Source of the DNA: Primulina eburnea
Taxonomy: Eukaryota; Streptophyta; Magnoliopsida; Lamiales; Gesneriaceae
Direction: 5' to 3'
Length of the DNA stretch: 64,000 nt
Assembly (NCBI RefSeq): GCF_022965805.1
Contig: NC_133101.1
Span: 48,936,342 to 49,000,341 of the forward strand
Shown: piece after piece, positions 44,461 to 57,160 of the stretch
Position numbering within the stretch: position 1 is the stretch's first letter
Layout of the letters: the number at the start of each line of letters is the position of its first letter
The notes under the pieces: generated by a model
Told to the model about the DNA's origin: nothing
Databases searched by the model: none
What the model saw: the letters and a program-made list of their open reading frames with translations, nothing else
Translations under genes and position numbers: made by a program

Positions 44461-46250
44461 TTGAGCTATTATATCAATAATCAAATCAATAAATTAACAA
44501 AAGGGGAAATTGTTGGAAAATTCCCACCCACAAGCACAACTTTGTGTTCAGTCCACACATCAGTCCAAATTTGTCTGCAATACATGAGAGAAGGGGAAAT
44601 TTTTTTTAAAACTCCCTCCTCAATTTTTTATTCATTTTCTACTATTGAGAGAAGGGGAAATTTTTTTTAAAACTCCCTCCTCAATTTTTATTCATTTTCT
44701 ACTATTGTCTTATATTTTCTTATCCCAAATCTCATTCCCTCTCTCACCACAACCCATTCTCACTTCTCCCATTTTCTTTCCCGTCGACCCAAAATAATCC
44801 CTAGCCTTCCACCACCTCCTTCAAGACTATATGCCACACAAAACCCATGGATTAGACGGCAAAGATTTAAAATGGGTTTACATAAGGTAGAAAAGGAAGA
44901 AAACCAAGTGACATTGACAAACAATTTCTTGGAGAATCACGAAAACAAAGCAAGTGAGTTTCTTCTTCTTTTTTCTTTGCTCGCTTTTTCCAATAATTTG
45001 TTATTTGTTACAACATTTGTTATTGATTTATGTTACTCTCACGATTTCGACAGTAAATCCCTAGCACCAAAACCCACCACCTCGACACCCACGGACGGCG
45101 AAGGCAACTGGAAGCCAAAAAAAAAAAATTGGCTAAAAAGCACACAGATCTTCCCTGTACGCGTGTGACTGAAATATGAGGGCCAGAACCAGAGGAATTT
45201 CGTTTTTCGAAATTTTCAAAAATCATTGGTCCACTTTTGTTTGAAGAAATACCTTAGTTTTGTGATCTCTTCGATATATGTTTATATACTAAATTTGGTT
45301 GTTCATTTTTTAGCTTTCATAACTTTGCTAGTACTTTTCATTTTTGCTCAAGATATAATCATGAATTGATTGGTGCGGTTGTTGCTATGCTCTATAAAGT
45401 TGAAATTTTTGGATTTTGACGTGCTTCTCATTTTTCTGTAGCTTTATGACATTGTTGTTGTGAGAAATGGATTGGAGCAAGATTTAGTATATTCGTAGGC
45501 GTTTTATTTATTTTCTGGACTATTATGATGAATAGGTTTAAAGGTGAGTCTCCCTGTTCAAGGAGGTTCAAACTATCATACCTTTTTGTTCCATTACCCA
45601 ATATTATGTAGATGTTGAGATTGTCAATTCTTTTAGAATGGATTAGCGAATTGGAGATAAGCACGGGTGGGAAAGGTAATTATTTTTGTTGTTTCTGCTG
45701 AGGTCGGTTGTGGCATAATGATAGAAGGGTTAGCAGGATGGACCTATGGGCAAGTTGGGTGATAAATTTGTATAATGTTTTTATTTGATTATAATTTATT
45801 TTTTCTGCTTATGTGTTCCATTTTTCGGTCTATTATTAATATTCGTGTGTATCGTTACGATATATATTACAATTAGGTTTTTTCATGCGGTGTTGTTGCA
45901 CGAAAAATTGTTAAAGTAATTGGAGTTAATCTAGAATATGAGTTTTTTAAGTTCAATTTGTTTTCAAAGTCTGAAATTAATTGTAGGTATTTTATGAATT
46001 TATTGTTTATGATTAAATGGTAGGTCGTATAATCATCCCTTCGGTCAGTTATGTACAAGCATTTGTTTCTTTTTTCTTCTTTGTGACAACAAGAAAATGT
46101 TTTTCATCAATTTTTAATATGCTTTGCATTGCTTTTGTTTGTCTTTTTTTTGTTACTAATTTTGATAGTACGTGTTGTTTGAAATAACTTTAGAAGTTTA
46201 CGAGGTTTTTATTTGTTCTATTAATATTTTTTAATTTTGTTTTGTTTTGT
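44461..46250. other. Region upstream of the MULE peptidase ORF
   Basis: Contains a tandem duplication (44586-44706) and a 98-codon ORF at 44872-45168 whose product is not recognised. The rest is T-rich and resembles intron or leader sequence. It may be the left arm of the MULE, but no terminal inverted repeat was found. Confidence 0.35.
44586..44706. repeat. 61-bp tandem duplication
   Basis: Two adjacent copies (44586-44646 and 44647-44706) starting GAGAGAAGGGGAAATT and ending TTTTCTACTATT, differing by one T in a homopolymer. Confidence 0.9.
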
Positions 46251-46911
46251 GCAGAAATGGTTAAAAAATGTCAATGGTAATGAGTAATGCAAAGCAGAAA
46301 AGATGCAATGTCACAATGTGCTTCTACTTAATTTAGAAAAGTAATGAACAAGTTTGAACCAAAACTCGTTAAGAGGCAACGAGCAAGGATCATTAGTACT
46401 CCTTTTGGTAAACAGTTGAAGACGCCTAAACTCTCCATCTACAGTACTAGAGTTGATGTGATGTTAATGAGTTTCAACTGTGACTTTTGTTCCTTTGTCT
46501 TTGGGAAGGGCATTGTCGTCCCTTTTACATCATTCGAGTTTCCTATTTGGTCTATCTCATGGGGGTCAATCTGTAAACCAAGAGCTCATAACAAAGTCAA
46601 ATTTTTTATCACGTTATTTTGTATGGAAGCTTAGCAAAGCAATGAGGAAGATGATTTCTGAAAATATCTTATTATTAGCTGAATCAGATGATGAATCACA
46701 ATTGGATGATTTTGTTAGAATGTTTACTCTGTTCGTTGAATTGCATAGTATTTCCGCTAATTATCAATTTTGACACCCTGGTTTGCATTTTCTTACATTG
46801 ATGATTTGCCGATTTTTTTTGGATGTTCATGAAGAGACACTGCCCATAGATTTATATGCGATAAAATTCAAGACATATTGGAAATTCGGAAGGAGCAATA
46901 GGAAGGAAAAC
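46250..46911 (+). pseudogene. MULE-associated Ulp1-like peptidase ORF, N-terminal part
   Basis: Pieces in more than one frame resemble the N-terminal region of Ulp1-like proteins carried by Mutator-like elements: KLVKRQRARIISTPFGKQ, DDFVRMFTLFVELHSI, DVHEETLPID and, in another frame, KIQDILEIRK. At the right edge the coding sequence runs into TYLDGCVV, split by a solo LTR between 46911 and 49515. Several stops and frameshifts; no single ORF remains. The assignment is by recognition of the protein pattern, not by a search. Confidence 0.5.
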
Positions 46912-49514
46912 TGTAGTGCCCAAAAACTAGAACACGTAAATACATGCATGATTGAATTAATTTATTTATTTAGTTAATAATTTAAGCAAAGGATCTTAGA
47001 TGTTAAATTATCTTAACAGTACATATATTTATTTTATTAAGTAATTTTAAATGTTTTCATGAGTTTTAGTTTTGAGACGAATATTCGATACCGAACCGGG
47101 AAAGGAGATTCGAGGCAATTAAGAGGTTAAAAATTTAAGTTACATATTTTTATTTTAAGTCAAGAAAATAGTATTTTAAAAGATTTATAAATTTTATCAT
47201 TTTATGGCCAAATTTAATTAATCGAGTGAAATAGAAATGTTAAGCAGTTTATTTAGCAAAATTAGAAAATAAGAGATTTAAATACGTCCACTCGAAATTA
47301 AATATTTTAATAATTATTTTTATGACTTAATTAATTAAATTAGATAGTATTTAATTAAGGGTAGAATTTAAAATGTGTATTACCCTTAATTTCAAAAGTT
47401 GGAAGGCTAAATTAGTAATTTAAATTGTAAGGGCTTAATTAGTAAATTTAATTAGTGTTTTAATCAAACTAAAACACCTAATCATTATCCCATTTAAATA
47501 CAAGAATCCGACCATATCCTAGACATAAAACCCATGGCCGCACACAACCCACACATTGAACACACGCACACACGAAAACACACTAAGTTGGTCAAGAGTT
47601 TGTGAGGCTAGGGAAAAATAATTTTTTCTTTCTTCCAGCAGCAACTTAAAGGGATCATCACCCTACCATGCTTGATTTATTTAGCCACTTCTAAAGCCAA
47701 AAAACACATCAATCCGTCTCTGTTTGGCCTCCGTTTTTCCGTGCGTTCGTTTGCCGATATTTCGTTCGTTTTAACGCAAAGGCATGTCTAAACCTTTATT
47801 TTATGCATCGATCATGTTATATATTGTATTTTTATATAAAATATGCATGAAAAATCTTTGGTTTAATTATATGTATAATATAACTTGATTAAAACTTGTT
47901 TCAATACATATTACACTTGAACTTATTTGTTTTATCGATTTTTTAATCACCGTCTTCGCTGGAACAATCCTATGGCTTGCTGTTATGTATGATCACATTA
48001 TGGGATGTGTTTAGGTGTCATTAGGTGGTACGTGAGGGCCGATAAGCCGCTGGTATAGTAGGAGTCAAAGGAAGCTCATTGCGCGTATTATGGGGATAGC
48101 CATTGATTCCATTCGGGCTGGTTGGTTAGACTGGACCATGGTGCATGGCTAGGGTCTAGGTGGAGTCTTACGGTCCTGCACAAGCCTGGTTACAGGTCAG
48201 TTGAGGGCTGGTTGGTTGGAATAGTGGCTAGAGTTGGGAAAACACCATGCGTGCATATGGAGATGTGCGGCTAGGGTGCACGATTTTGGGTTGTTAAAGG
48301 GGCTATGGTGTTTTAGGGGCTGAAACAGAGGCTTAAGATATGTCTAATGGTCGATTCTAGAGCTTTTTTTGGGTTTGATTCGAGTTAGTATCTATAGGAA
48401 GTCATACGGAACACAAAAGTGCCATAGCGTCACTCTTTGGGCAGCTTGTGTCTAGATTGTTTGTTGTGCATGGTACGAGGTTTGGGCATGGTTCAAGGCT
48501 GCTCTAGGGCCTTGGGCAGTAGTTTAGGATGTATTTTATGTATGGGTCAAGTCCCGAGTGGATTGGTAAGTCCTAAGTGGTTCAATTTAATTCGGGAGTC
48601 ATACGTGTCCAAATAATGCTCCTTAGGGATGTTTTGGGTATAAATTTTAGTATGTTATGGGAGCAAGTCCAAGGACTTTCTAACGAAGTCCACGATGTTC
48701 GTAAATATGTATCACGTGCAAAATAATTATTTTTGAGCTAAGTGATTTGTCTTGTGGCCAAATTATGTTACATATTTGGAGGCTGGAGAACGTGTCAAGT
48801 GAACTCTCTAACCTCTGTGGAGGATTTTTTTATATGTTAGGGAGCGGACATCTAGTCCAAGGACTGTGGTGATCCCTGTCATCTCAGTACTGTTGTTTAG
48901 TTTGATCAAACTATTTATATGTATGGGTCGCTTGCATTGAACAGAACTCTAAGCAAAATTTATTTACGTTTACGATTATGCATGACAAGTATGAAAATAT
49001 GATTTTTATGAAATTGTTTATGCAGAAAAGTTGCATTATACATATTTATTCTTATAATTTTTATGTACGAACTAAATTTAAAATGCATGAATTTTATTAT
49101 GTATTACACATTATTCACGGTTTATGCATGCTGAGTCATTAGACTCACTAGACTTGATCGATGCAGATAATGTAGTTGAAGAGACGAGAGGCGGTGACCA
49201 GTGAGCAGGCTCGGACTAGCGGTAGTGTTCGGACCTTGTAGTTCACAAATTTTATTACACTGATTTTGGTGACTTGCATGCTGAAATTTTTACGTTATGT
49301 TTGACTTTTTCAAATTATGGTAGATATTTTTAAATTGAGTTTTTATGGTTGTGTTATTTAAAATGATGGAATTCTAATATTAATTTTATTGTAGTATGAG
49401 TGGTGACCATTATTTATTTTACGATTTATATTTATGATAAATTATTTAATAAGAAAATTTCAAATTTTTTCGCAAATATTAAAGTATTTGTATTTTAAGA
49501 CACGGTTCGTCACA
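46912..49514 (+). mobile_element. Solo LTR, family D (2603 bp)
   Basis: Starts TGTAGTGCCCAA and ends CGGTTCGTCACA, with perfect 5-bp duplications aaaac (46907-46911 and 49515-49519). Inverted repeat TGAGTCATTAGACTCA is at 49132-49147, 367 bp from the 3' end. The general layout resembles the family B LTRs, but overall identity looks low. No coding domain. Confidence 0.93.
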
Positions 49515-51780
49515 AAAACATACTTGGATGGTTGTGTTGTCAGGGTGATAGTGAGTTTTATTATTTTTTCAAACTAATATTATATTATTACATTTGTATA
49601 TTTATTTATGTAGGCTTGGGTGTACGAAAAAATCCTTCCATGGTATTCCGATCTCCACGTACATATCCACGTTTGTTTAAGTGGAGTGAAAACAAGATCT
49701 GGATAAAAGCTTCAAATGCGAAGACTTTGCTAAAAAAAATTAATTGTACGAAGGTATTTTGTTTTAAGAATATTTTTTAGTATAGCAAATGTGACAAATT
49801 ATTTTTTTCCTCATTTCTAAAAGGTGTTTGAAATCATTTCATTTGGTGAGGAATTGGAGTTTTATTTGGTGAGAGATGAAGAAATGTAAAGGTAAACAAA
49901 TAAATTCACCAAATTTATTTTATGATGTATTGAGAATTGGTGTTGAATTTTTCAGGTGTTTAATATTCAGGTGTAATCTAAAATGAAGGAGGAGGAAACA
50001 ACATGCGAAATTAGGAGATTGGAAAAACCTGTGGAAGACCAATTCCATGATATTCAAATGCTTAGACAAATGTGTTGTCAAACTAATGGAAATATGACAA
50101 AGGATGTTGTTGGTAGTCGGGTAGATGGTAAACTTGATGAGGGAAAAAATGACGTCAAGAATGTTTTGTTTGAAGATTTTGACACAGATTTAGGTGGATA
50201 CAATGAAGTCCATGATGTTGATGTTGTGACAGATTTGATTAAATGCAATGATGTTGGTTTCACTAAGTTGGATATGGAATAAAATAATGTTCACACTGAT
50301 GATTCTTCGAGAGATGTAGTTGATGAAATAGATGATGCTAATGGTGTCACTGGTTCGCAAGAGGACAAAGTCAATAATGTTATATCTTCAATAGTGAAGA
50401 ATGTAATGACAAGAACTAATCGTGTGAAAAAAAAGAAATCCAAATAAGTTCGTCACTCCTCCAAGTTCCGCCCCAAGACGCAAAACAAAGTCTGTTGTAG
50501 AATGCAAAGAGTATCGTGTAATTACTGACGAGGTATCTTGCATTCTAATTGTTTTGATTTTTTTTATTTTTGTATGAAATTTCATTTATTTAATTTTTTG
50601 GTAAATTTTGGTTGTTCAATAGGGAGACACAAGCATAGAAGATGAGAAGATATCTGCTGATAAAGATGAGTCAAATCTTAAAAATTTCAGAGGCAGAGAA
50701 GATTTTTGTGTTTGCGAAGAAGTCTCGGACAAAGAGCGGAACATCATAATAAATTATCTTACAGGGGAAAATTAAGGTATACCTCTTGCAATTTTTTAAA
50801 TATATTTCATGTTTTTATTTTTATTGGATTTAACCATATTCTTGTTTTTGTAGTGATGCTGTGTGGGAAGGAGAAAGATTCAAAATTTGTGGTTTTGAAT
50901 TCTGTGATTTGTTGTTTGGAGATTCAACAATATCATCAATTGTTATATGCAATTGTGAGTGGGTATAGTGGAAAAAATGGTTCTTACATATTTTGCATGG
51001 ATACGACAGTCCAAGTTTGTATTTTTAAAAAACATTGAATAATTGGTTTGTATATATGAAATATAAATATTATAATATGTTAATTTCCATGCTTAGGATG
51101 AGGTATTGGGTGCATTACAGAGGTTGAACAAAAAGCAGAAGTTGAAAGATGATGGTTAACATGATTTTTTTATCATGTTTGACAAATGATTCAAGGGGAA
51201 AATTAGAACAACTAAATAGAAAGTTGATGGATCGTTGTAGATTTTTTTTGTTCCCAATTCACGCCAAATATAATTGATTCTTGCTTGTTTACAATACTGA
51301 AAAAAGAGAGTTTGAATTTAGAAACTTGATATACACAACTATGTCACTTGGAACCGCAAGAGCTTATGTAAATTAATATTTGAATGCATATTTAATTACA
51401 AGAATCTTGTTCATATTAACTGAGTATTATTTGTCATTTTTTAGGCTATTTTCTTAGTTGGGTATATGAGGATTATGTTCGATTACAAAACGAGGGAGTA
51501 TGTGAACCAAGTTTTTTGCCGACAACAAGGTGTTGATATGAATTGCGGTGTTTACTTATGTTTGTGGGTGGATTGCTATGCTCGTGATGGCGATGAAGCT
51601 TGGACCTATTAAAGAGATTGCAAAATGAACACTATCAAGAGATTGTTATGCTCGTCAATTGTAGCCTTTTTTATGACACCGACCACATTTTAACACCCGA
51701 AGAACTACTTGCGATGGTATCCTTTCAGATCTTATTCAGCCCGGCTGGCTTCGAACATTGGGGGTGGGGGGCTGATTACT
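49515..51780 (+). pseudogene. MULE-associated Ulp1-like (C48) cysteine peptidase, C-terminal part
   Basis: After the solo LTR the text continues TYLDGCVV, a probable intron (about 49551-49612, GTGAGT...TTATGTAG), then YPRLFKWSENKIW. An acidic spacer follows (49983-50450). The peptidase domain is recognisable: FFLFPIHAKYN followed by an in-frame stop and FLLVYNTEKREFEF (about 51240-51330), and QQGVDMNCGVYLCLWVD (about 51520-51580), the Q...NCG active-site segment of Ulp1 proteases. Several stops break it. Ulp1-like ORFs of this kind are typical cargo of one MULE group and lie opposite a mudrA-type gene, as here. Confidence 0.6.
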
Positions 51781-51859
51781 AATGCATGATTTGCATTGTA
51801 TTCATGCATCTCAAACGTAGGAATCAGATTTAGGATTCCTTTGTAAGTTTTACAATACA

Positions 51860-52231
51860 ACTCCATCGTAAAGTATTTGTCACAAAAATCATATAAAGAC
51901 ACTGATTTTTACTCTATTGCACCACATGCCCGCTTGCATAGAAGTTTGTTAAGCTGCCATGCTCTCTACATGAACAACTCGTAGAAAACAAATCAACAGC
52001 AAATAATTTATCCTCATCCACAACCTCAAAACTCCAACCACATGCCTTACGCACTTGCAAGCATCGAGATTCAACATATGTTTTTGCAAGAACTTTCATT
52101 GACACTTCACCTCATTTGTGCATCATGTCCATAATTTGAATGTGTATGTGGTCCACCATGCCCACAATATGAAGAAATCTTGCTGCTTTAACCCAAAGAT
52201 TCCAACACTAAGCTATATTATTGTTTATTAA
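51860..52231 (-). pseudogene. MULE transposase, C-terminal SWIM region
   Basis: Minus-strand coding remnant with VLAKTYVESRCLQVRKACGW, VDLFSTSCSCREHG and FYASGHVVQ, the layout of the SWIM zinc finger that ends MULE transposases (CxC...CxH), here with the third Cys apparently lost. It is separated from the catalytic part by the solo LTR at 52232-55272. Confidence 0.6.
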
Positions 52232-55200
52232 TGAAGAACCCGTAAATCAGTCTACGTATAAGCCATGCATAATTCTAGATTTTTAAAAATGTAATTGACT
52301 TCATTGCATGATTATTTTAAATGCTTTCCTTGAAGTTAATTATTCATTATTTCAGTTCAGTAGTTGATTTTTAGCATTTCAGTTATTTCAGTGAGGCCGG
52401 ACCGGAGTTGGAGTTTGAGATAGAATTTAAGATTCGAGAAATATTTTCGGGAGTTAATTTAGCTAGCAAGTAAGTCCATTTAAGTTAAAAAGGGAGGTTT
52501 GAGGATTTAATTTAATTATTTGAGGTGATTAAGAAATGAACTCATTTAAGTTATTTAATTAAGGGGTTAGCTCACTAAATTAATTAAAGGATTAGTAAGG
52601 CTTTCAAGGATTATTAGTTGACTAGATAACCAACACTTCCCACTCATTTTATTAGTAGATATTCGGCCGCCCCATAGTGATAGGCAATGCATTTGCCAAC
52701 TCATCAAACTTTGACCCATTCTTGATTAGTTTAAGATGTTAAGTTTTTTTTTAATTATTTTGTTCCACCTTAATTAATTAATGTTAGAGCACTATCCTAA
52801 ACCTTGATTGGCAGGATAAAATCGGCCACTATACTCTAGAATCACCCAAGGGATCATTTGATAGCAATTCAAATTCAAAATTCAATTGCATGAAGACTTG
52901 GTCTTGATATGATCCTTATATCTTGCACCATCCTCCTCACCCCTCATAACCACTCCATCACACTCCCTCCCCACCGAAATCAGACCCCTTTTCAGTAGAA
53001 AAAACGTGAGTAATAGCTAGGGAGAAAGGGAGAAAAAAATCGAGCAATCAAGGTAGAGAAGCTAGCCACTCCGTCTCCTCCGCGTCGCGTCGTCGTTGTT
53101 TCTTTTCGTTTCTATTTCAAACGAATCCAAGGCATGTATATACTTTTTCTAAACCTCAATCAAGTCATATTATTAATTATTTTTCAGTACATGATCAGAT
53201 TTTATCATTTCAAAAACCGAAATTTTCAGCAAAACAAGAAAGAAAATTCTGCACAGATTTTATCGACTTTCATGCTTCACGTTTGGGCATGTTCCTTTTG
53301 ATTTCAGGGATGGATCGTTCCAGGGGCTCGAGGCTACATATAGACATGTACTAGGACATGTTAGTGCCATGATAGATCGTGAGTTTCAGTTCCATACATG
53401 CTGGAACGAGCACATGACAGCAACCTCCCCATTAGTGCAGAATCTTGTTCGAAAAAAAATTCAGTTTGTTGTCATGGAGGAATGATCTGATCTTGGCTGC
53501 CCCAAGGGCCTATAGCCATGGTTGGATCACTCCCCTAGCAAGTCTAAGACGTGACTAAGTCGCCCTTTTGGTGGCTTGGTCCATGGCTCCTCGGTTTTTA
53601 ATAAAAACATCAAGAACAGCCCCATGTTCCTTCGGCCCCCTTCAAATTTCAGCATATGCATTTCGAATTGTGTGGTTTGATGTGGATCTTGGTTGGCCTA
53701 TGGCCCTTAGCCACGGTTCATACCATGCCCCTAGATGTTTAGATCGTGCCATGGTCAATCAAATGGCCACTGGAACGACGCAAGACATCGATCAAAGCTA
53801 AACACTACACACGCATGCACGTTGGTTCTCGGTTGGAGTTTCGGTTTTGTTTCTGGTATGCTTCGAATTGTGGCTGGCCAAAAGCCCTTAGCCATGGTTC
53901 AAATCACTCCTTGGGATGTTGGTAAGAGTCTCTGGTCGGCGGTTCACGCCCCTAATGGCCGATAGGCTCGAAACCAACGCAAGTCTTGTAGTTGCGCAGC
54001 TGCTGGAAAACAGCAGGTTGCTGTGTCGTTTAGAAGGCTCGTTTGAGTTCTTGGTTGGCTTTTAGCCCATGGCCTTGGACTGGACAATGCCTTATTGAGT
54101 TAGTAAGGTCATGTTTTCGACCGTTTGTCATTCGGATCATTTTTGAGGTCGTACGAGAATTTACGGTGCAATGTGCCAAATTGACTCTCGAAAGAGCGTT
54201 TCATGTTTTGGCCTCCATTCCACCTAGATTTCGACCCTATCATTTTAGGAGCATTATTTTATGATTTTTCAGCGTATTTTAATAATGAATATACATCGGT
54301 TCAGTGTCGGTTCAGATTGGCTCGGAGTCATGATTAAATACGAAGTCATTAGGCGTTATAGTCGCATCTTTTGAACTAAATTGCATAGTTGGTCAAGGTT
54401 TAGCATTTGCATATTTTTCATAGCACAGTTAGGTTGCAGCGAGCCTGGGGGACGATCCAATCCAATCCAATCCAGTTGGTAAAATTACAGGATTTTTCAT
54501 TATGCCAGTTAAATTATATTACGTGCATGAAAACAGAAAATGATTATTTTTGAGATTTATGCGATATGGCTTGTGGTTCATTCACTATGTGGGAGTGTTA
54601 TTTTATACGGTCGCCAGTGACCGATCAGTTCAGTATGGTACCACCCGGTCGCCAGTGACCGGCCAGATCAGTTCAGTTTCAGCCTCCCCGGTAGCCAGTT
54701 ACCGATCAGTTTCAGCTTAGTGCAGTGGCCACAGGCGTAAAACATAATCTCAACAGAAAAATTTTACCAGTTATTTCAGTACAGGGCTCCAAGGAGCAAA
54801 CATTTTTACTGTGATTATCGGTTCAGTTATGCACGTATTATAATTGCTCAGTACGGATTATTTTCAGCATGCCTCATGACATGATATTTTATCCCACGCA
54901 AATTTTATTGTAGCATTTATTCGTTACCTACGATATTTGCATTCTGAGTCTTTAGGCTCACTAGACTTGATTGTTGTAGGTACTGATGAGGCCAGGGCCG
55001 AGGGCAGGGACCAGTGAGCCAGCTTGGGTCGGCAGTAGTGGCACCCGAGGACCTCAGTGCAGCAGTTGTTATTTTATTCCGAAAACATTTTATCAGTCGT
55101 TGGATATTTTTAAATTGTGATTTTTGGCAAACTTTATTTTCTTCCGCTGCTATATTTTGAACATTGAACTTGATTCATCAGTGATTTTATGAATGAGGCC

Positions 55201-55272
55201 ATTTAAGTTCTTTTAAAAAGAAAATTTTAATTTTCCGCAAATTTTCAAAGCAAGTATTTTCGGGCCTTTACA
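52232..55272 (+). mobile_element. Solo LTR, family B copy 3 (3041 bp)
   Basis: Starts TGAAGAACCCGT (one change from the other copies) and ends GGGCCTTTACA, with perfect 5-bp duplications attaa (52227-52231 and 55273-55277). Very similar to 15139-18157 over its length, including the GGTCGCCAGTGACC repeats (54608-54665) and the inverted repeat TGAGTCTTTAGGCTCA (54945-54960). No coding domain. Confidence 0.93.
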
Positions 55273-57160
55273 ATTAAACTAGCCGATTTCCAAGAAACCA
55301 TGCATTTGCCCAACTTTCTAGAGAGGAATTGACTATAAAGTCTATGGCAAGTGACATTGACGATATTATATTGTTAATATGCATTTCAAACTCCTGCCTT
55401 GATGGGGCATATGCAGCTTTTTTGAACACAGGTGACCAGTGTTTCTTCTTGTGAAGTGAGTATCTTCGCACTATCTATATTTTGAAAAAAAGATAAAATA
55501 TTAAAAAACAGAATACATATAATAATATTTTAAAAAAATGTTTCCCAACAGAAATATATATATTTACTTACAAATCTGTTTCACGAAATTATCTACCAAA
55601 TGACGCAGACAATACGCATGATGACTGCATGGGAATATTAACTCAATAGCCTTGATTATTCTGGGATGCCTATCAGAGAAAAAAGTGTACTCATTGAACC
55701 CCATAGAGGTATGTAAAATCAAAGCACCTTTAAGTTGGAAACAAAATCATCTCCAATTATCATCATTTTCAGCATCCACAACTGAATATGCTAATGTAAA
55801 AAGATCATCTTTTGCATCTTTTGCAATAGCAACCAAAATAATTCCCTTCTATTTATTCTTTATATGAGTGTCATCCAAGAAAACCAAGGGACTACATCCA
55901 GTGACAAAACCAGCTGCATAAGCATTGAAACAAATGAATAATAATTTAAATTTATTACTACAAATGTCAATTTCACACTCAACAATACTTCTAGGATTAG
56001 TTTCTTTGATGGCACTATAATATCATCTTAATCTATCATAATACCCATCATCTACGCCATGAATGTCATGCATAGCCAAATCTTTCCCTTTCCAAAAATT
56101 GTGGTAATTGAGCTCGACCCCATAATCCCTTTTATGTCTTCCAACATCATGCATGGTCTATACGACGGCTCTCCCCTCAATCTCTCCATCACAACATTGG
56201 AAACCCAGGCAGCATCAGCTTTAGAATACACCCTACTACGTAGATTTTCATATATACTTGTATGGATTATATTACAATTTATAATGCCAAAAAGATTGTC
56301 AGAATTGTGTCTTGAAGTATAAATTCTCCAAGAACAGTTTTTTACACACATACGAGAGTAACCTTCTCATTATCATTCTTTATGTACGAAAAAGAAGGTC
56401 TCATGCAATTGCATAATTTTTAACACAAACTCGAAATTCAGCAGCACCCTTGAATATTTGACCCTTTCCACGGATGCAATTACTCCAAACGTCTATGGAA
56501 ATTTTTAAGAAACCAACTTGAAGATGACTGTCATTACTACTCATTGTGTCATTTTTAGATTCAGCCATATTTTAAGTAATGTAAAATTTTTTAAACACCT
56601 ACATTTTGTACATTTTAAGAAATTATTACTATAACATATGTTAAATAATATTTATGTTCTAAATAACAATGCAAATGACCAGTTAATTGAAAAATATAAT
56701 TGACACATAATCTAGATTCACAAGAAGCACATTCACAACAGATCTCCATGAAAAATACAATAAAAATGTTATCATAAGTGGTTTCACTTTCGAAATACAT
56801 TACCTAGAAAAACAAAAAGAAAACATCAACAAAAACCGTGTGGAAAGTCAAAACTAAGACATGAGTTTTTATATCCCAATATTATGGCCTCCTATTTGAT
56901 ATTTTCTCACTGCTCTCGTGTTAATTATTGTCAGTCTCATAGATGTGTGAAGATGGGTCATGATACGGACGTCATCATCGTCATTCAACATCACATACAT
57001 CTTCTGATGGTGGGCTAGATACTGCAAGATAATATTTTGTTGGGAATCTCCGTACATTTTCTCCCAAAATTAAGAAACAACTCTGTTAGACAGAAGCTAT
57101 TAAAGATTGAAATCATATAGAGCTAATTTTTGTACTCTCAGCTACCCAGGAATGAAAAAT
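55273..57160 (-). pseudogene. MULE (mudrA-like) transposase, main part
   Basis: Minus-strand remnant. From the N-terminus: a PB1-like segment (MYVMLNDDDDVRIMTHLH, about 56950-57010); a DNA-binding region (CSWRIYTSRHNSDNLFGI, DAAWVSNVVMERL, about 56130-56340); the catalytic core (PLVFLDDTHIKNK with the first Asp, [46 protein letters not shown] with the second Asp, [18 protein letters not shown], about 55570-55930); and a C-terminal piece (VFKKAAYAPSRQEFE, WANAWFLGNR, 55278-55470). Stops and frameshifts throughout show it is dead. It would have cut and joined MULE terminal repeats in the nucleus. Confidence 0.8.

Noticed and set aside
44872..45168. 98-codon ORF starting MGLHKVEK as a gene
   Set aside because: No recognised domain, not conserved elsewhere in the window, and no clear exon signals; kept only as a note in the region entry.
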